Part shown: one piece after another, positions 28,719-38,292 of the stretch
Layout of the letters: each line of letters starts with the position of its first letter
How positions within the stretch are numbered: the first letter of the stretch is position 1
Source: Psychromonas sp. SP041
Lineage (GTDB): Bacteria; Pseudomonadota; Gammaproteobacteria; Enterobacterales; Psychromonadaceae
DNA length: 64,000 nt
Reading direction: 5' to 3'
Assembly (NCBI RefSeq): GCF_000470315.2
Contig: NZ_CBRF02000021.1
Coordinates: forward strand, 18,646 to 82,645
Made by a program: the position numbers and the translations under genes
Notes under the pieces: model-generated
What the model was told of the DNA's origin: nothing
Databases searched by the model: none
Seen by the model: the letters and a program-made list of their open reading frames with translations, nothing else

Positions 28719-30335
28719 TTATAAAATACTTTTAGGTACTACTATTCTAGATTTAACTTTTAAACGCTTAGTTAAATCCACTTTATGGTCAGGGTTCCAA
28801 TCTAGTGTTACTTCCCAAGCGTTTTCAGGCTGCATTTCAACGAGCATGGCCGCTTTCACTTTCTTAGCAATCGCTGTAGAGGGTATTATGACAACGCTTT
28901 CCGTATTTAAATTGGCGCTACGAGGGTCTAAGTTAAAGGTACCAATGACAGTTAAATTGTCATCAATCACCATTGATTTAGCATGTAAACCAAATATAGG
29001 TGCCTGCTTTAATTGTTTGGACATCTCTTGCGACATCACTTTTTGCCTTATTTGGGCATCAGGTTTAAATTCATAGATGCTAACGCCAGTCTTTAGTAAA
29101 GCATCGCGATCTCTTTGATAGCCGCTAAAAGCTTCTAAGTTATCGTTTGAAGCGAGGCTATTGGTTAATATTTTTACCTCTACTCCATTATCAACTAAGG
29201 TTTTTAAAATGCCTTTACTTAAATCGGTGGTGATTAAATAAGGCGTTTGAATAATGACTGATTTCTTCGCTTGCGTAATTAATGCAATTAACTTGCTGGT
29301 TGCGATACCACCTCCGCCTAAAAAGACCTCTCCATCATTCTTACCTGGTGCATCTGAAACGTATTCAATGTTATCTAACCAATGAACATCACCATCATCC
29401 ACTGCTTTTTTAAAGGCGACTGGCATTGCTTCTATTTGCGCTCTGACTTCAGGTAAAAAATTTGTAGGATTACAAGCGTATTGATGGAGTTTTTGAAAGT
29501 TGGGCACTTCTTTTTGAAATGCTTCTTCAGTTGCTTTATCTGCTAATAAATCGGTAACAGGGACGCTTAAACTATGCTGCCAAAATTCATTAAATGATTG
29601 CTCAATATTATTGGCTGTTGGGCCTATTAATAATGTATCTCTATCTCTAAAATTATATTCATGATCATAACCAAAATATTCATCTGCAACATTCCTTCCA
29701 CCAGTAATAGAAACGGCACTATCTACGGTAAAGGTTTTATTATGCATACGCTGATTAAAGGCATGAAAGTCAGTGACTAGGTTAGTGAGTTTTTGTACGA
29801 TGTTTTTACCGGTGTTTACAAGTGGATTATAAATTTTAATAGCAATATTGGGGTGTGCATTGAGTATTAATAGCTCATCACCTTTAGCATCTAACATGAT
29901 GTCATCAACTAATATCCGTACTTTAACGCCACGTTCAGCTGCTCTAACCAAATAATCGATAGCTAATAAACCAATGTTATCCGTAGAGAATATAAAATAT
30001 TGCACATCAATGGTTTTTTCTGCATGTTCACTTAACCAAGCTCTTGTGAACATTGCTTCTGTGCCTTGCTCTAAGACATAAACACCCGTTTTTCCGTCTT
30101 CGATATAGTGAGAGTAGGCTGCAAGTTGCTCAGTGAGCGTAGTGCTCTTCTGAAAGCTAATATCTTTACAGTAATCTTCGCTATCGTTAGAAAATCTTTC
30201 TGGCGCAGGTGTGCATGCAGAAAGAAATAATAGGCTAAGTACTAAAGTGACTATTTTAAAAGTATTAATATTGCATCGCTGTGTTAATTGATTCAATTGC
30301 TTTCCCTGCTTGATAATAACCATCGTATATTTCAT
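28719..30335 (-). CDS. Phospholipase D-family lipoprotein (ClsC-like)
   Basis: A 538-residue membrane-anchored protein with two PLD catalytic motifs: HNKTFTVDSAVSITGGRN near 200 and HAKSMVIDDNLTVIGTFNLD near 455 (HxKx4D in both). The layout and length resemble E. coli cardiolipin synthase C (YmdC), which makes cardiolipin from phosphatidylglycerol and phosphatidylethanolamine. A lipobox-like LLFLSACTP follows a hydrophobic stretch at residues ~27-42, so the N-terminus is either a lipoprotein signal with a long n-region or starts later. No strong ribosome site decides the start. The partner ymdB is not adjacent. Confidence 0.85.
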   Translation of the reverse strand: MKYTMVIIKQGKQLNQLTQRCNINTFKIVTLVLSLLFLSACTPAPERFSNDSEDYCKDISFQKSTTLTEQLAAYSHYIEDGKTGVYVLEQGTEAMFTRAWLSEHAEKTIDVQYFIFSTDNIGLLAIDYLVRAAERGVKVRILVDDIMLDAKGDELLILNAHPNIAIKIYNPLVNTGKNIVQKLTNLVTDFHAFNQRMHNKTFTVDSAVSITGGRNVADEYFGYDHEYNFRDRDTLLIGPTANNIEQSFNEFWQHSLSVPVTDLLADKATEEAFQKEVPNFQKLHQYACNPTNFLPEVRAQIEAMPVAFKKAVDDGDVHWLDNIEYVSDAPGKNDGEVFLGGGGIATSKLIALITQAKKSVIIQTPYLITTDLSKGILKTLVDNGVEVKILTNSLASNDNLEAFSGYQRDRDALLKTGVSIYEFKPDAQIRQKVMSQEMSKQLKQAPIFGLHAKSMVIDDNLTVIGTFNLDPRSANLNTESVVIIPSTAIAKKVKAAMLVEMQPENAWEVTLDWNPDHKVDLTKRLKVKSRIVVPKSIL

Positions 30336-30557
30336 AGGACTGATATAAATCTTGTTAGTTGCTAATGTTAATGACTAATCTTGCTTATTAATGTTACCTG
30401 TTAATAAGCGTACTAATTATTTTTATTGAGAATTTAAATAATAACAAAACTAAAGGCTGGCTATCGAATTTTATTAATGGACTCTAATTTATCTGTTTTT
30501 ATAACTTTAGCTTTTAATAGTTTCATTGCTTTTTTGATGTAGCAGGGGAGTTTTATT
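30336..30557. other. Gene-free region upstream of the PLD-family gene
   Basis: No gene is recognised between the PLD-family start and the tRNA-fragment array. It must hold the promoter of the PLD-family gene, but no clear -35/-10 pair stands out. Confidence 0.4.
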
Positions 30558-31064
30558 GTGAGGTTCTTCTATCTCTGAGTTTAAACTAAAAGCTAAACCA
30601 AGGACTCGTCCGTTTTAGATACAAAAAAAGCCACAATTAAATTAATCATTGTGGCTTAGGAATCGTTACAAAATAACTTGCGTTAAAGTGTTTCCCAAAA
30701 GCCTTAAATGACTGGCTATGTTGAAAACAAAACCGCAAATAATGTTGAAGCCGATCCTTTAATGATGGTCCTTTGTCTCTGGGTTTAAATTAAAAGTTGA
30801 ACCAAGGATTTTCCACGCAAATACAAAAAAGCCCTAAGTATTTTCATACTTAGGGCTTAAATGATGGTGCTTTGTCTCGAGGGTTTAAATAAAGAGTTAA
30901 ACCAAGGACTTTCCGCGCAAATACAAAAAAGCCACAATTAAATTAATAATTGTGGCTTGAATGATGGTGCTTCGTCTCGAGGGTTTAAATAAAGAGTTAA
31001 ACCAAGGACTTTTCGCGCAAATACAAAAAAGCCACAATTAAATTAATAATTGTGGCTTGAATGA
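30558..31064 (-). repeat. Array of tRNA-Phe 3'-end fragments each followed by a terminator (rtT-like)
   Basis: Downstream of the tRNA operon, ~100-bp units recur at 30761, 30860 and 30960, with a decayed one near 30558. Each contains AATGATGGTGCTTYGTCTCG, the reverse complement of the tRNA-Phe 3' end with its CCA, then a degenerate T-arm remnant (AACCAAGGA), then CGCAAATACAAAAAA and a perfect hairpin. Hairpins are at 30629-30656, 30831-30856, 30931-30956 and 31031-31056; on the - strand each is followed by TTTTTTGTA. The layout matches repeated tRNA 3' fragments beside E. coli tyrT. Confidence 0.8.
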
Positions 31065-31140
31065 TGGTGCTTCGTCTCGGAATTGAACCAAGGACACGAG
31101 GATTTTCAATCCTCTGCTCTACCGACTGAGCTAACGAAGC
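31065..31140 (-). tRNA. tRNA-Phe (GAA anticodon), second copy
   Basis: A 76-nt cloverleaf with encoded CCA: acceptor GCTTCGT/ACGAAGC, anticodon loop TTGAAAA with anticodon GAA, and T-loop TTCAATT. It is identical to the copy at 31319-31394. It is the last tRNA of the operon, and its 3' end begins the fragment array. Confidence 0.97.
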
Positions 31141-31172
31141 ATAACTTTTATCATCTTACGATGATTTGTAAA

Positions 31173-31248
<76 letters not shown>

Positions 31249-31318
31249 ACATAAACCGTTCTGAGCTTTCGCTCTTATTATTGATTGAAATAAATCTTTT
31301 CAATAATATTTTAAATAA

Positions 31319-31394
31319 TGGTGCTTCGTCTCGGAATTGAACCAAGGACACGAGGATTTTCAATCCTCTGCTCTACCGACTGAGCTAACGAAGC
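31319..31394 (-). tRNA. tRNA-Phe (GAA anticodon), first copy
   Basis: Identical to the copy at 31065-31140. It is the promoter-proximal gene of the Phe-Thr-Phe operon, 70 bases before tRNA-Thr. Decayed 5'-end fragments of the same tRNA lie just upstream. Confidence 0.97.
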
Positions 31395-31428
31395 ATTTTT
31401 TTACTTTTCAACTCTGTCTGAATCTTTT

Positions 31429-31501
31429 CGACTGAGCTAATAAAGCATTGTTTCATTCTTAATTAACTCTGTCTATGTTTTCAGACCGAGCCAATGAAGC
31501 A
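31429..31501 (-). pseudogene. Two decayed tRNA-Phe 5'-end remnants
   Basis: CGACTGAGCTAATAAAGCA (31429-31447) and GACCGAGCCAATGAAGCA (31484-31501) match the D-arm/acceptor end of tRNA-Phe (CGACTGAGCTAACGAAGCA) with a few changes. Each is preceded by an AACTCTGTCT repeat. They cannot fold as full tRNAs and look like leftovers of past tRNA duplication. Confidence 0.6.
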
Positions 31502-31633
31502 GGAACGAGGCGTATTAAATAGATTTTAGAGTCTATCGTCAACCTATTTTTACAGATTTATTAAGTTTTTAACGTGTTTGCTTGTGCTTTGAACGTTAAA
31601 TGCTTTAAATCTGAACACCTCGTTTAAGTTTAA

Positions 31634-31903
31634 TTAATCTTTAGGTGTGAAGCCTTCAATCTCTACATCTTTATCTTCAAATAAATAACCGACCATTGCT
31701 TCTTGAATAAGTGCACGATCTTCTGCTTTCATTAGGTTTAATTTCTTTTCGTTAATCAGCATCGTTTGTTTGTGTTGCCATTTCGCCCATGCTTCTTGGC
31801 TAATGTTCTCAAAAATACGCTTGCCAGTTTCACCTGGGATTAATTGAAATGCTAAACCGGGCGCTTCTTTTTTTAAATAAGTACAAAATACAGTACGAGA
31901 CAT
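31634..31903 (-). CDS. yggX: Probable Fe(II) trafficking protein YggX
   Basis: An 89-residue cytoplasmic protein. The start [17 protein letters not shown] carries the conserved Cys7, and [26 protein letters not shown] is typical of YggX, which protects Fe-S clusters from oxidants and helps iron handling. It begins 3 bases after the mutY stop codon, the usual gammaproteobacterial operon; MutY is itself an Fe-S protein. Confidence 0.97.
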   Translation of the reverse strand: MSRTVFCTYLKKEAPGLAFQLIPGETGKRIFENISQEAWAKWQHKQTMLINEKKLNLMKAEDRALIQEAMVGYLFEDKDVEIEGFTPKD

Positions 31904-31906
31904 TAT

Positions 31907-32971
31907 TTATTCCTTGTGCGTGATTTTAGTAACGGTGTTTAATATCTTTTTAGTCGCCGCCGCTAATCCAACTTTTTGTGGTTGTTGTAAGTTATACCAA
32001 AGCTGACCATTATGTTCCATGATTTGTTCAGTTTCTTGCTGACTAAATTCAACTAATATTGGCGATATATCAAAATGATAGTGGCTGAATGTATGGCGAA
32101 AAGTCGCAAGCTCTGTTGCTTGATAATCAGTAATTCCAATCTCTTTTAAACTATTTAATGCCGATTCACTGTCGATAAATTCGGGAAAGCACCAAAGGCC
32201 ACCCCAAATCCCTGTCGGAGGGCGTTGAATAAGCTGTATAGATTGCTGTTTATTTCTTAATACCAACATCACTGCCGTTTTGGTCGGGATTTTTTTCTTA
32301 GACTTAGGTGTTGGGTATGCCGTCATACAATCGTCAGCTAATGCTAAACAATCAGTAGAGACAGGGCATTGGTCGCACTTCGGTTTACTGCGAGTACAAA
32401 TCATTGCACCCATATCCATCATCGCTTGGTTAAATACCTTCGTATCTGTTTTAGGCGTAAGTTTATCGGCTAATGTCCAAAGTTGGTTTTCAACTTTCTT
32501 TTCACCTGTCCAACCTTCAATTTTTTGATGGCGAGTTAACACGCGTTTTACGTTACCGTCTAAAATAGAAAAGTGTTTATTCAACGTTAATGACAAGACA
32601 GCACCCGCAGTAGAGCGTCCGATACCGGGTAATGCAATCACATCATCAAATTCTTCAGGAAACTTCCCATCAAACTGGTCACGAACGATTTGTGCCGCTT
32701 TGTGTAAGTTACGTGCTCGAGCGTAATAACCTAACCCTGTCCAATGGTGTAATACTTCATCAATAGGGGCATTAGCTAAATATGAAATAGAAGGAAAAGA
32801 TCGCATAAACTTATTAAAATAAGGGATCACGGTCGCCACTTGAGTTTGTTGTAACATGACTTCACTAACCCATGTTTTATACAAACTTTTATCTAACTGC
32901 CATGGTAAGGTTTTACGGCCATGTTGTTGGTGCCAATCATTGATTCTTTGGCTAAAATGCAACTCACTCAC
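31907..32971 (-). CDS. mutY: Adenine DNA glycosylase
   Basis: Removes adenine mispaired with 8-oxoguanine. It has the N-terminal helix with the catalytic Glu ([19 protein letters not shown]), helix-hairpin-helix [15 protein letters not shown], the catalytic Asp in [12 protein letters not shown], the 4Fe-4S loop [17 protein letters not shown] (Cys-x6-Cys-x2-Cys-x5-Cys), and a C-terminal MutT-like domain (~225-350) for 8-oxoG recognition. I chose GTG 32971, preceded by GAAGAG, giving 354 residues (E. coli has 350); the longer frame to ATG 33040 would add 23 residues that do not fit the family. It is divergent from trmB. Confidence 0.94.
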   Translation of the reverse strand: MSELHFSQRINDWHQQHGRKTLPWQLDKSLYKTWVSEVMLQQTQVATVIPYFNKFMRSFPSISYLANAPIDEVLHHWTGLGYYARARNLHKAAQIVRDQFDGKFPEEFDDVIALPGIGRSTAGAVLSLTLNKHFSILDGNVKRVLTRHQKIEGWTGEKKVENQLWTLADKLTPKTDTKVFNQAMMDMGAMICTRSKPKCDQCPVSTDCLALADDCMTAYPTPKSKKKIPTKTAVMLVLRNKQQSIQLIQRPPTGIWGGLWCFPEFIDSESALNSLKEIGITDYQATELATFRHTFSHYHFDISPILVEFSQQETEQIMEHNGQLWYNLQQPQKVGLAAATKKILNTVTKITHKE

Positions 32972-33097
32972 TAGAAACTCTTCGATAATAATGGGGGGGC
33001 TATAGTCTAGCAGAGTTGCACAATTAATATAACATTGCATAATGCACTGCTAATTAGCCCAATTACAGTTATAGCCGATCAATTTAAAGGTAAAAAA

Positions 33098-33844
33098 ATG
33101 ACAGAGCATGACCAGTCTGCGACAGATAATGGAACAGAAGAAAACAACATTGAAAACACGAAAGAGAAATATATTCGTAGAATTCGTTCTTTTGTTAAAC
33201 GTGAAGGGCGCATGACTAAACGTCAGCAAACTGCAATTGATGATCTATGGCCAACAATGGGCGTTGATTACCAAGAAAAACAAATCAATTTTAGTGAGTT
33301 ATTTGGTAATGATAACCCTGTCGTATTAGAAATTGGTTTTGGTATGGGCAAGTCATTAATTGAAATGGCACAAAGTGCACCAGAGAAAAATTTCTTAGGC
33401 ATTGAAGTACATGGTCCTGGTGTTGGTGCTTGTTTAGCCGATGCGGGTGAAGCTAGCGTAACTAATTTACGTGTAATGAATCATGATGCGGTTGAAGTGT
33501 TAGAATTCATGATCCCAGATAAAAGCTTATCTACATTCCAATTATACTTTCCTGATCCGTGGCATAAAGCGCGTCATCATAAGCGTCGTATTGTACAGCC
33601 TGCTTTTATTGAAAATATGCGCCCTAAGTTAGCGATTGGTGGTGTTATCCACATGGCGACTGATTGGGAAAATTACGCAGAGCACATGTTAGAAGTATTG
33701 AAAGCTGCGACCCATTTTAAAAATGCTAGTACAGAAGGTGATTATGCACCGCGTCCTGATTGGCGCCCACTGACTAAGTTCGAGTCTCGTGGCCACCGTT
33801 TAGGTCATGGTGTATGGGATTTGTTGTTTGAGCGTGTAAGTTAA
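33098..33844 (+). CDS. trmB: tRNA (guanine-N7-)-methyltransferase
   Basis: Forms m7G46 in the variable loop of tRNAs with AdoMet. The 248-residue protein has the AdoMet-binding [17 protein letters not shown] and the catalytic block [16 protein letters not shown], followed by [16 protein letters not shown] 33098 follows AAAGG; an extension to 33035 would run into the mutY control region. Its divergent placement from mutY-yggX is common in related bacteria. Confidence 0.96.
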   Translation: MTEHDQSATDNGTEENNIENTKEKYIRRIRSFVKREGRMTKRQQTAIDDLWPTMGVDYQEKQINFSELFGNDNPVVLEIGFGMGKSLIEMAQSAPEKNFLGIEVHGPGVGACLADAGEASVTNLRVMNHDAVEVLEFMIPDKSLSTFQLYFPDPWHKARHHKRRIVQPAFIENMRPKLAIGGVIHMATDWENYAEHMLEVLKAATHFKNASTEGDYAPRPDWRPLTKFESRGHRLGHGVWDLLFERVS

Positions 33845-33914
33845 GCTATTGGCTTTTAAGTTATGTCATTTCACTCATTAATGATGTTCATTTTAGCTAA
33901 CAATCTTGAATATA

Positions 33915-33944
33915 AAAACGAACTTAGCTAGTTCGTTTTTTTGT
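33915..33944 (+). terminator. Terminator of trmB
   Basis: AAAACGAACT and AGTTCGTTTT form a perfect 10-bp stem around a 5-base TAGCT loop, followed by more Ts, 70 bases after the stop codon. Confidence 0.88.
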
Positions 33945-33953
33945 TTAACCTTC

Positions 33954-34108
33954 TATGCCCATTACCGTTCAAGTTAATGACTCAGAGAACAATTTGCGAA
34001 GTAAACACCTCATTGTTAGAATTTAACCCTTTAGAGTTTCCTCTTACTACCTAGTATCTCTTCACTTCATTGTTTGTTGAATGTTGTGCTTTGAATGGTA
34101 ACGGGTAT
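33954..34108. repeat. Family B element, 155-bp copy
   Basis: TATGCCCATTACCGTTCAAG at the left and CTTTGAATGGTAACGGGTAT at the right are inverted ends of the family B type, while the interior differs from the 266-bp copies. It carries no gene. The remaining 34109-34397 stretch shows nothing recognisable. Confidence 0.65.
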
Positions 34109-34397
34109 CTATAAAACAATGCATTTATTAATAGAAATTAATTAAATCCTACCTATTGAAAAGCCAGTCTATTGAAGTTATGTAATTTACAATTATTTTA
34201 TATTTTCATTTAAATTTTATCTGTATCTGTTATTATTTTTTAGCTTCCTTTTTCTTTGTACATTCCTACATTTATTAATGCTATTTTTTATTATTAACTA
34301 ACTTAAGTTAACGCTTGTACAAGTAAGCTAAAAATTATTAATTGAACTCTACAAAATATAATCCATATAAAATAATTTACACAATGAGTAAATAACT

Positions 34398-35906
34398 ATG
34401 ACATTAAACAACAAAATTTATTCACTCATTATCCTTGCAATGAGTCTTGCCGCATTTTCATCTAATTCTTTTGCTGAGAATACTTATCAGAGTTACCAAC
34501 TAAAATTCTCTATTGAAACTAATGCTGTAGCAGAGACCGGTAGTGATAACTACTCACCGATTCCTACCGCTTATATTATTGGAGGAGATGCAGTAGAACG
34601 CGAATATCCTTGGATGGTTGCTATTTATAACTCGGATAGTTTTATTTGTGGTGGCGTTTTGATTAGCTCTAATTGGGTGGCGACGGCGGCACATTGTGTT
34701 TATGAAAGCGACGATGAAGAGGGGAGTGCGACTGCTTACGACACATCGAATTATAGTCTCATTATTGGCGAGTCTACTCATTACTCTTCAATAAGAGCTG
34801 CAAAGTCTGCAGGCGTTACGATTCATAACCTTAACAATATCGTCATCCAACCTAATTATGATGTCGATACCATTGATTATGATGTTGCGTTGCTTGAATT
34901 AGATGCTTCTTATTATCAACCAGGGCCAGCTCTTACAATCGCATCTCAATTTGATGATATTGAGGAAGGGAATTTACTGACTACGATCGGTTACGGTGTA
35001 ACGTCAGCGGATGACAATGCAACACCAGCAGAAAAAATACCAACAACCTTACAAGAAGTTGATTTGCCTTATATTCCAGAAAACCAATGTTATTGGAATT
35101 CATATAATAAAATGACAGACAACATGTTTTGCGCAGGTTATTCAGATGGTACTGATATTGATAGCTGTTCGGGTGATAGTGGCGGTCCAGTATTCAGAAC
35201 ACTTGATGGTCAATTAAGTTTAGTGGGTTTAGTCAGTTGGGGTGGGAATACATGCTCAACCTACCCAGGTGTTTATACCAAGATTAGTAAATTACGTAGT
35301 TGGATTTTAGATAATATCGACGGGCTGCAAGTCGTTGAGCAAGGCGTTGCTAGTTATGATACTAATCAAGGTCGTTTTTCTGAAGGTTTAATCAGTGTTT
35401 ATCAATATGGTTCAGACTTAGATCGTTATTTAGATATTGGTGATTTAACATTTGATGATAGTGCTTATAGCGACAGTTTAAGCGTTAGTGATTATTGTAG
35501 TAATACTTATCTGTATTCGACTTCGGATAACGAAGCAAGCTGTCAAATGAGATTTGATTTAACAGATGTGATTGACGAAGATACTTTGTTTACAGCAACC
35601 TTATTAGTGAGCGACGATAGTGAAGTAATAGTGGAAGATGATTCAAGTGGTGATGAGGTTATTGTGACAGATGATAATTCAAGTGATAGCTCAGATGATG
35701 ACTCAACTGATACTGATGACACAACTGACAATGATGTAACGGAGCCAACAGATGTTACTGCAACGTCATCGAGCAGTTCTAGCGGCGGTAGTTTAGGTTT
35801 TATCTCTTTATTTGCATTGGGTTTGGTAGCTTGGCAGCGTAGAAAGCTGATGCTTTATAATTATATAATGAGTGATAAAAATAATGACTACGAAAAAACA
35901 ATATAA
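34398..35906 (+). CDS. Secreted trypsin-like serine protease with GlyGly-CTERM anchor
   Basis: A 502-residue secreted S1A protease. A signal peptide (SLIILAMSLAAFSSNSFA) and propeptide lead to the activation site IIGGDAVEREYPWM (~55). Catalytic residues are His in TAAHC (~95), Asp in DYDVALLEL (~160) and Ser in SCSGDSGGP (~260). After a beta-rich segment and an acidic Ser/Asp/Thr linker (~410-455) comes a GlyGly-CTERM tail (SSSSGGSLGFISLFALGLVAW followed by QRRK), the signal cut by rhombosortase on type II-secreted proteins. Oddly, the frame runs 19 residues beyond the basic patch, where such tails normally end. Confidence 0.93.
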   Translation: MTLNNKIYSLIILAMSLAAFSSNSFAENTYQSYQLKFSIETNAVAETGSDNYSPIPTAYIIGGDAVEREYPWMVAIYNSDSFICGGVLISSNWVATAAHCVYESDDEEGSATAYDTSNYSLIIGESTHYSSIRAAKSAGVTIHNLNNIVIQPNYDVDTIDYDVALLELDASYYQPGPALTIASQFDDIEEGNLLTTIGYGVTSADDNATPAEKIPTTLQEVDLPYIPENQCYWNSYNKMTDNMFCAGYSDGTDIDSCSGDSGGPVFRTLDGQLSLVGLVSWGGNTCSTYPGVYTKISKLRSWILDNIDGLQVVEQGVASYDTNQGRFSEGLISVYQYGSDLDRYLDIGDLTFDDSAYSDSLSVSDYCSNTYLYSTSDNEASCQMRFDLTDVIDEDTLFTATLLVSDDSEVIVEDDSSGDEVIVTDDNSSDSSDDDSTDTDDTTDNDVTEPTDVTATSSSSSSGGSLGFISLFALGLVAWQRRKLMLYNYIMSDKNNDYEKTI

Positions 35907-36161
35907 TGGAAATTTAGTTACCGTTTTTTAGATATTACTTTTTATGTGAGTTCGTTAGAATATAATTCTATGCTCTACAAATAATAAAACCTCCTTTATT
36001 AAATTAACTTAAATGCGCTTTATTTCAGTGTAAATAAATTGATATATTTTTAATTTAATAGATTTAAAGCTCATTTTAGTTAATTTAAATATAATATTAA
36101 ATGGCTTTTAATATTATAAATTAAAGCTATTGTCGAGTGTGCTTTACGCTCTTAAAATTAA

Positions 36162-37037
36162 TTATGTGGTCGAATTAGAATATTTATTAGCAATTTCTGC
36201 AGCTAAAATAGCTGTTTTATGTGTGATTTCAGATCGTGGATCATTTAAATATGATGCGGTAAAAAGTATATCGTTAGGTACCCATCCAGGATCAAATACT
36301 TTAATTCGTTGATCATTTATAAAACGTTGTGCAAGTTGAGCTGGCAATGCACCAATGCCAATTCCAGAAGCTATCATTTCAAAGCTCGTTGAAAGAGAAT
36401 TTGAAGGAAATATTTGCCCTAAGGAGCCATAACGATGCATTAGTTCCGATACAATATCTTGATAAGGACGGGAGAGTCGAGAAAATGAAAATATAGGTGA
36501 TTTAGAAAGGTCTGGTGACTCCTCATTAATACTACAAAACCAGTTTAATTTAAACTTAGGCAGTATAATATTTTCAACATTACCTTCTGGTAGTGGCCCC
36601 ATCAAAAAAGCTAAATCTATATTCCTAGATAATAATTGTTCTCTTAAATTAATTGTTACATCGACTGAAAGTTCGATAACTAGTTTAGGATATAGTTTTC
36701 TTAATGCAGCTAGGAAATCGGATAGCCATGATTGTGCAACCGTTTCTGCAACCCCAATACGAATAAGACCTTTCACTTCTTCAGTTGGAGTTAATTCTGA
36801 TTTTATTAACTCCATATAAGATTCTATTTTTTCTGCATGAGACCTTAATAAAATACCTTCTGTAGTCAAAACAACACCTGTTTTATGACGTTCAAAAAGT
36901 TGTACTCCTAACTCACTTTCTAGCGCATATATACGAGCTGAAATAGCTGGTTGAGATAAATTCATTTCATGTGCCGCTCGTCTAATTACACCAAGCTTTG
37001 CGACCCATAAAAATGTTTTTAATTGATCGAATGTCAT
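36162..37037 (-). CDS. LysR-family transcriptional regulator
   Basis: A 291-residue regulator. The N-terminal winged helix-turn-helix (FDQLKTFLWVAKLGVIRRAA, then LSQPAISARIYALESELG, residues 3-60) precedes a periplasmic-binding-protein-like effector domain (~90-291). It is transcribed away from the TRAP-DUF2848-amidase operon 190 bases off and most likely activates it when the substrate is present. A perfect inverted repeat at 37135-37154 between them is a good binding-site candidate. The effector is unknown. Confidence 0.9.
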   Translation of the reverse strand: MTFDQLKTFLWVAKLGVIRRAAHEMNLSQPAISARIYALESELGVQLFERHKTGVVLTTEGILLRSHAEKIESYMELIKSELTPTEEVKGLIRIGVAETVAQSWLSDFLAALRKLYPKLVIELSVDVTINLREQLLSRNIDLAFLMGPLPEGNVENIILPKFKLNWFCSINEESPDLSKSPIFSFSRLSRPYQDIVSELMHRYGSLGQIFPSNSLSTSFEMIASGIGIGALPAQLAQRFINDQRIKVFDPGWVPNDILFTASYLNDPRSEITHKTAILAAEIANKYSNSTT

Positions 37038-37134
37038 ATTTTTTTCTCATTCTTTAATTTTATTAAATATTTACGTGAAAGGTTTAAGTTATCAATAATG
37101 ATAAAATAATATAGTTTGACATTATCACGTTTAA

Positions 37135-37154
37135 ACTCGAAACTGAATTCGAGT
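37135..37154. promoter_or_regulatory. Candidate LysR operator ACTCGAA-N6-TTCGAGT
   Basis: A perfect 7-bp inverted repeat with a 6-bp spacer, 98 bases upstream of the lysR-type gene and 73 before dctP. It contains a T-N11-A-like core, as LysR proteins prefer. Confidence 0.55.
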
Positions 37155-37226
37155 CTTAAAGAGGTTAGAAAACACTCAGAGTAAAGTTAATATTTTAAAA
37201 AACTATTGATAAAGGAAGAGAATATT

Positions 37227-38291
37227 ATGACCAAATGGAATTCAAAAAAAATTATAGCTGGTTCAGTTTTTAGTGCGATATTATCCATGAACGTAAGTGC
37301 AAATGAGACACTTTCTATAGTAGGAAGCTGGAGTAGTTTACCGCTTAATAAACTTTACGAGAATCCTTTTTGGAATGAAACCATCCCGGCTGATAGTAAA
37401 GGTGAATTTAAAGTTACGATGACAACTCTTGATCAAATGGGTATTGGCGGTTCTGATGTATTTCGAATGCTTGCAGATGGTGTTTTTGATATAGGTATGA
37501 CTTCTGCCGATTATGCTGTTTCGGATACACCTGCTCTGGAAGGATTAGATGTTCCGTTAATTGCAAATACAGCCTCTAAAGCGAAAGAGCTCGTCGACGC
37601 AGCTAGACCAATGATAGATGACATTTTTAAAGATACTTTCAATGCTAAAGTCTTAGCTATTGTTCCTTATCCTCCTCAAGTTGTTTTCTGTAATGCAGAA
37701 GTTAAATCATTAAGTGATTTAGCGGGTTTGAAAATTAGAGCGTCCGGGCGTATGACTGCAAAATTTTTAGAAGCGCTTAATGCTCAAAGTGTCAATATTG
37801 GGTTTGGGGAAGTGCCTGGCGCATTACAACGTGGTGTTATTGATTGTGCCGTAACAGGTGCTGGATCTGGTTATAGCGCTGGCTGGTGGGAAGTTACTAC
37901 ACACTTGATGAATTTACCACTTGGTGGATGGGATCCTGTTGTAACTGCTATGAATCTGGATAAATGGGATTCATTAAGCGAAAAAAATCAAAACTTTATT
38001 CAAGAGTCAGTTAAAAGTAAATTTGAAAAACCAGTATGGGACTCTGCTCAAAGTGCGTTAAATGATGATATTGCTTGTTTAACAGGCAACGATAATTGTT
38101 CTAAAGGAGATGTTAGAAACTTAACGTTAGTCGAAATATCTGAGTCAGACATGCTAAAAGCTAAAGGTATTTTAGAAAGTAAAGTGCTACCAGAGTGGGC
38201 TGAACGCGCGGGAAGTGAGTGGATTCAACGATGGAATAAAACTGTTGGGCATGCAGCGGGTATAGAAATTTCAGTGAATAAGGCTCAATAG
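37227..38291 (+). CDS. TRAP transporter periplasmic binding protein (DctP type)
   Basis: A 354-residue periplasmic solute-binding protein. After the signal peptide (IIAGSVFSAILSMNVSANE) it shows the DctP fold: a MLADGVFDIGMTSADYA segment, and the conserved SDLAGLKIRASGRM strand with the carboxylate-binding Arg, followed by GFGEVPGALQRGVIDCAVTG. The Arg implies an organic-acid ligand, possibly an N-substituted one given the amidase downstream. ATG 37227 follows AAAGGAAGAG. It is the first gene of a five-gene operon. Confidence 0.92.
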   Translation: MTKWNSKKIIAGSVFSAILSMNVSANETLSIVGSWSSLPLNKLYENPFWNETIPADSKGEFKVTMTTLDQMGIGGSDVFRMLADGVFDIGMTSADYAVSDTPALEGLDVPLIANTASKAKELVDAARPMIDDIFKDTFNAKVLAIVPYPPQVVFCNAEVKSLSDLAGLKIRASGRMTAKFLEALNAQSVNIGFGEVPGALQRGVIDCAVTGAGSGYSAGWWEVTTHLMNLPLGGWDPVVTAMNLDKWDSLSEKNQNFIQESVKSKFEKPVWDSAQSALNDDIACLTGNDNCSKGDVRNLTLVEISESDMLKAKGILESKVLPEWAERAGSEWIQRWNKTVGHAAGIEISVNKAQ

Positions 38292-38292
38292 T

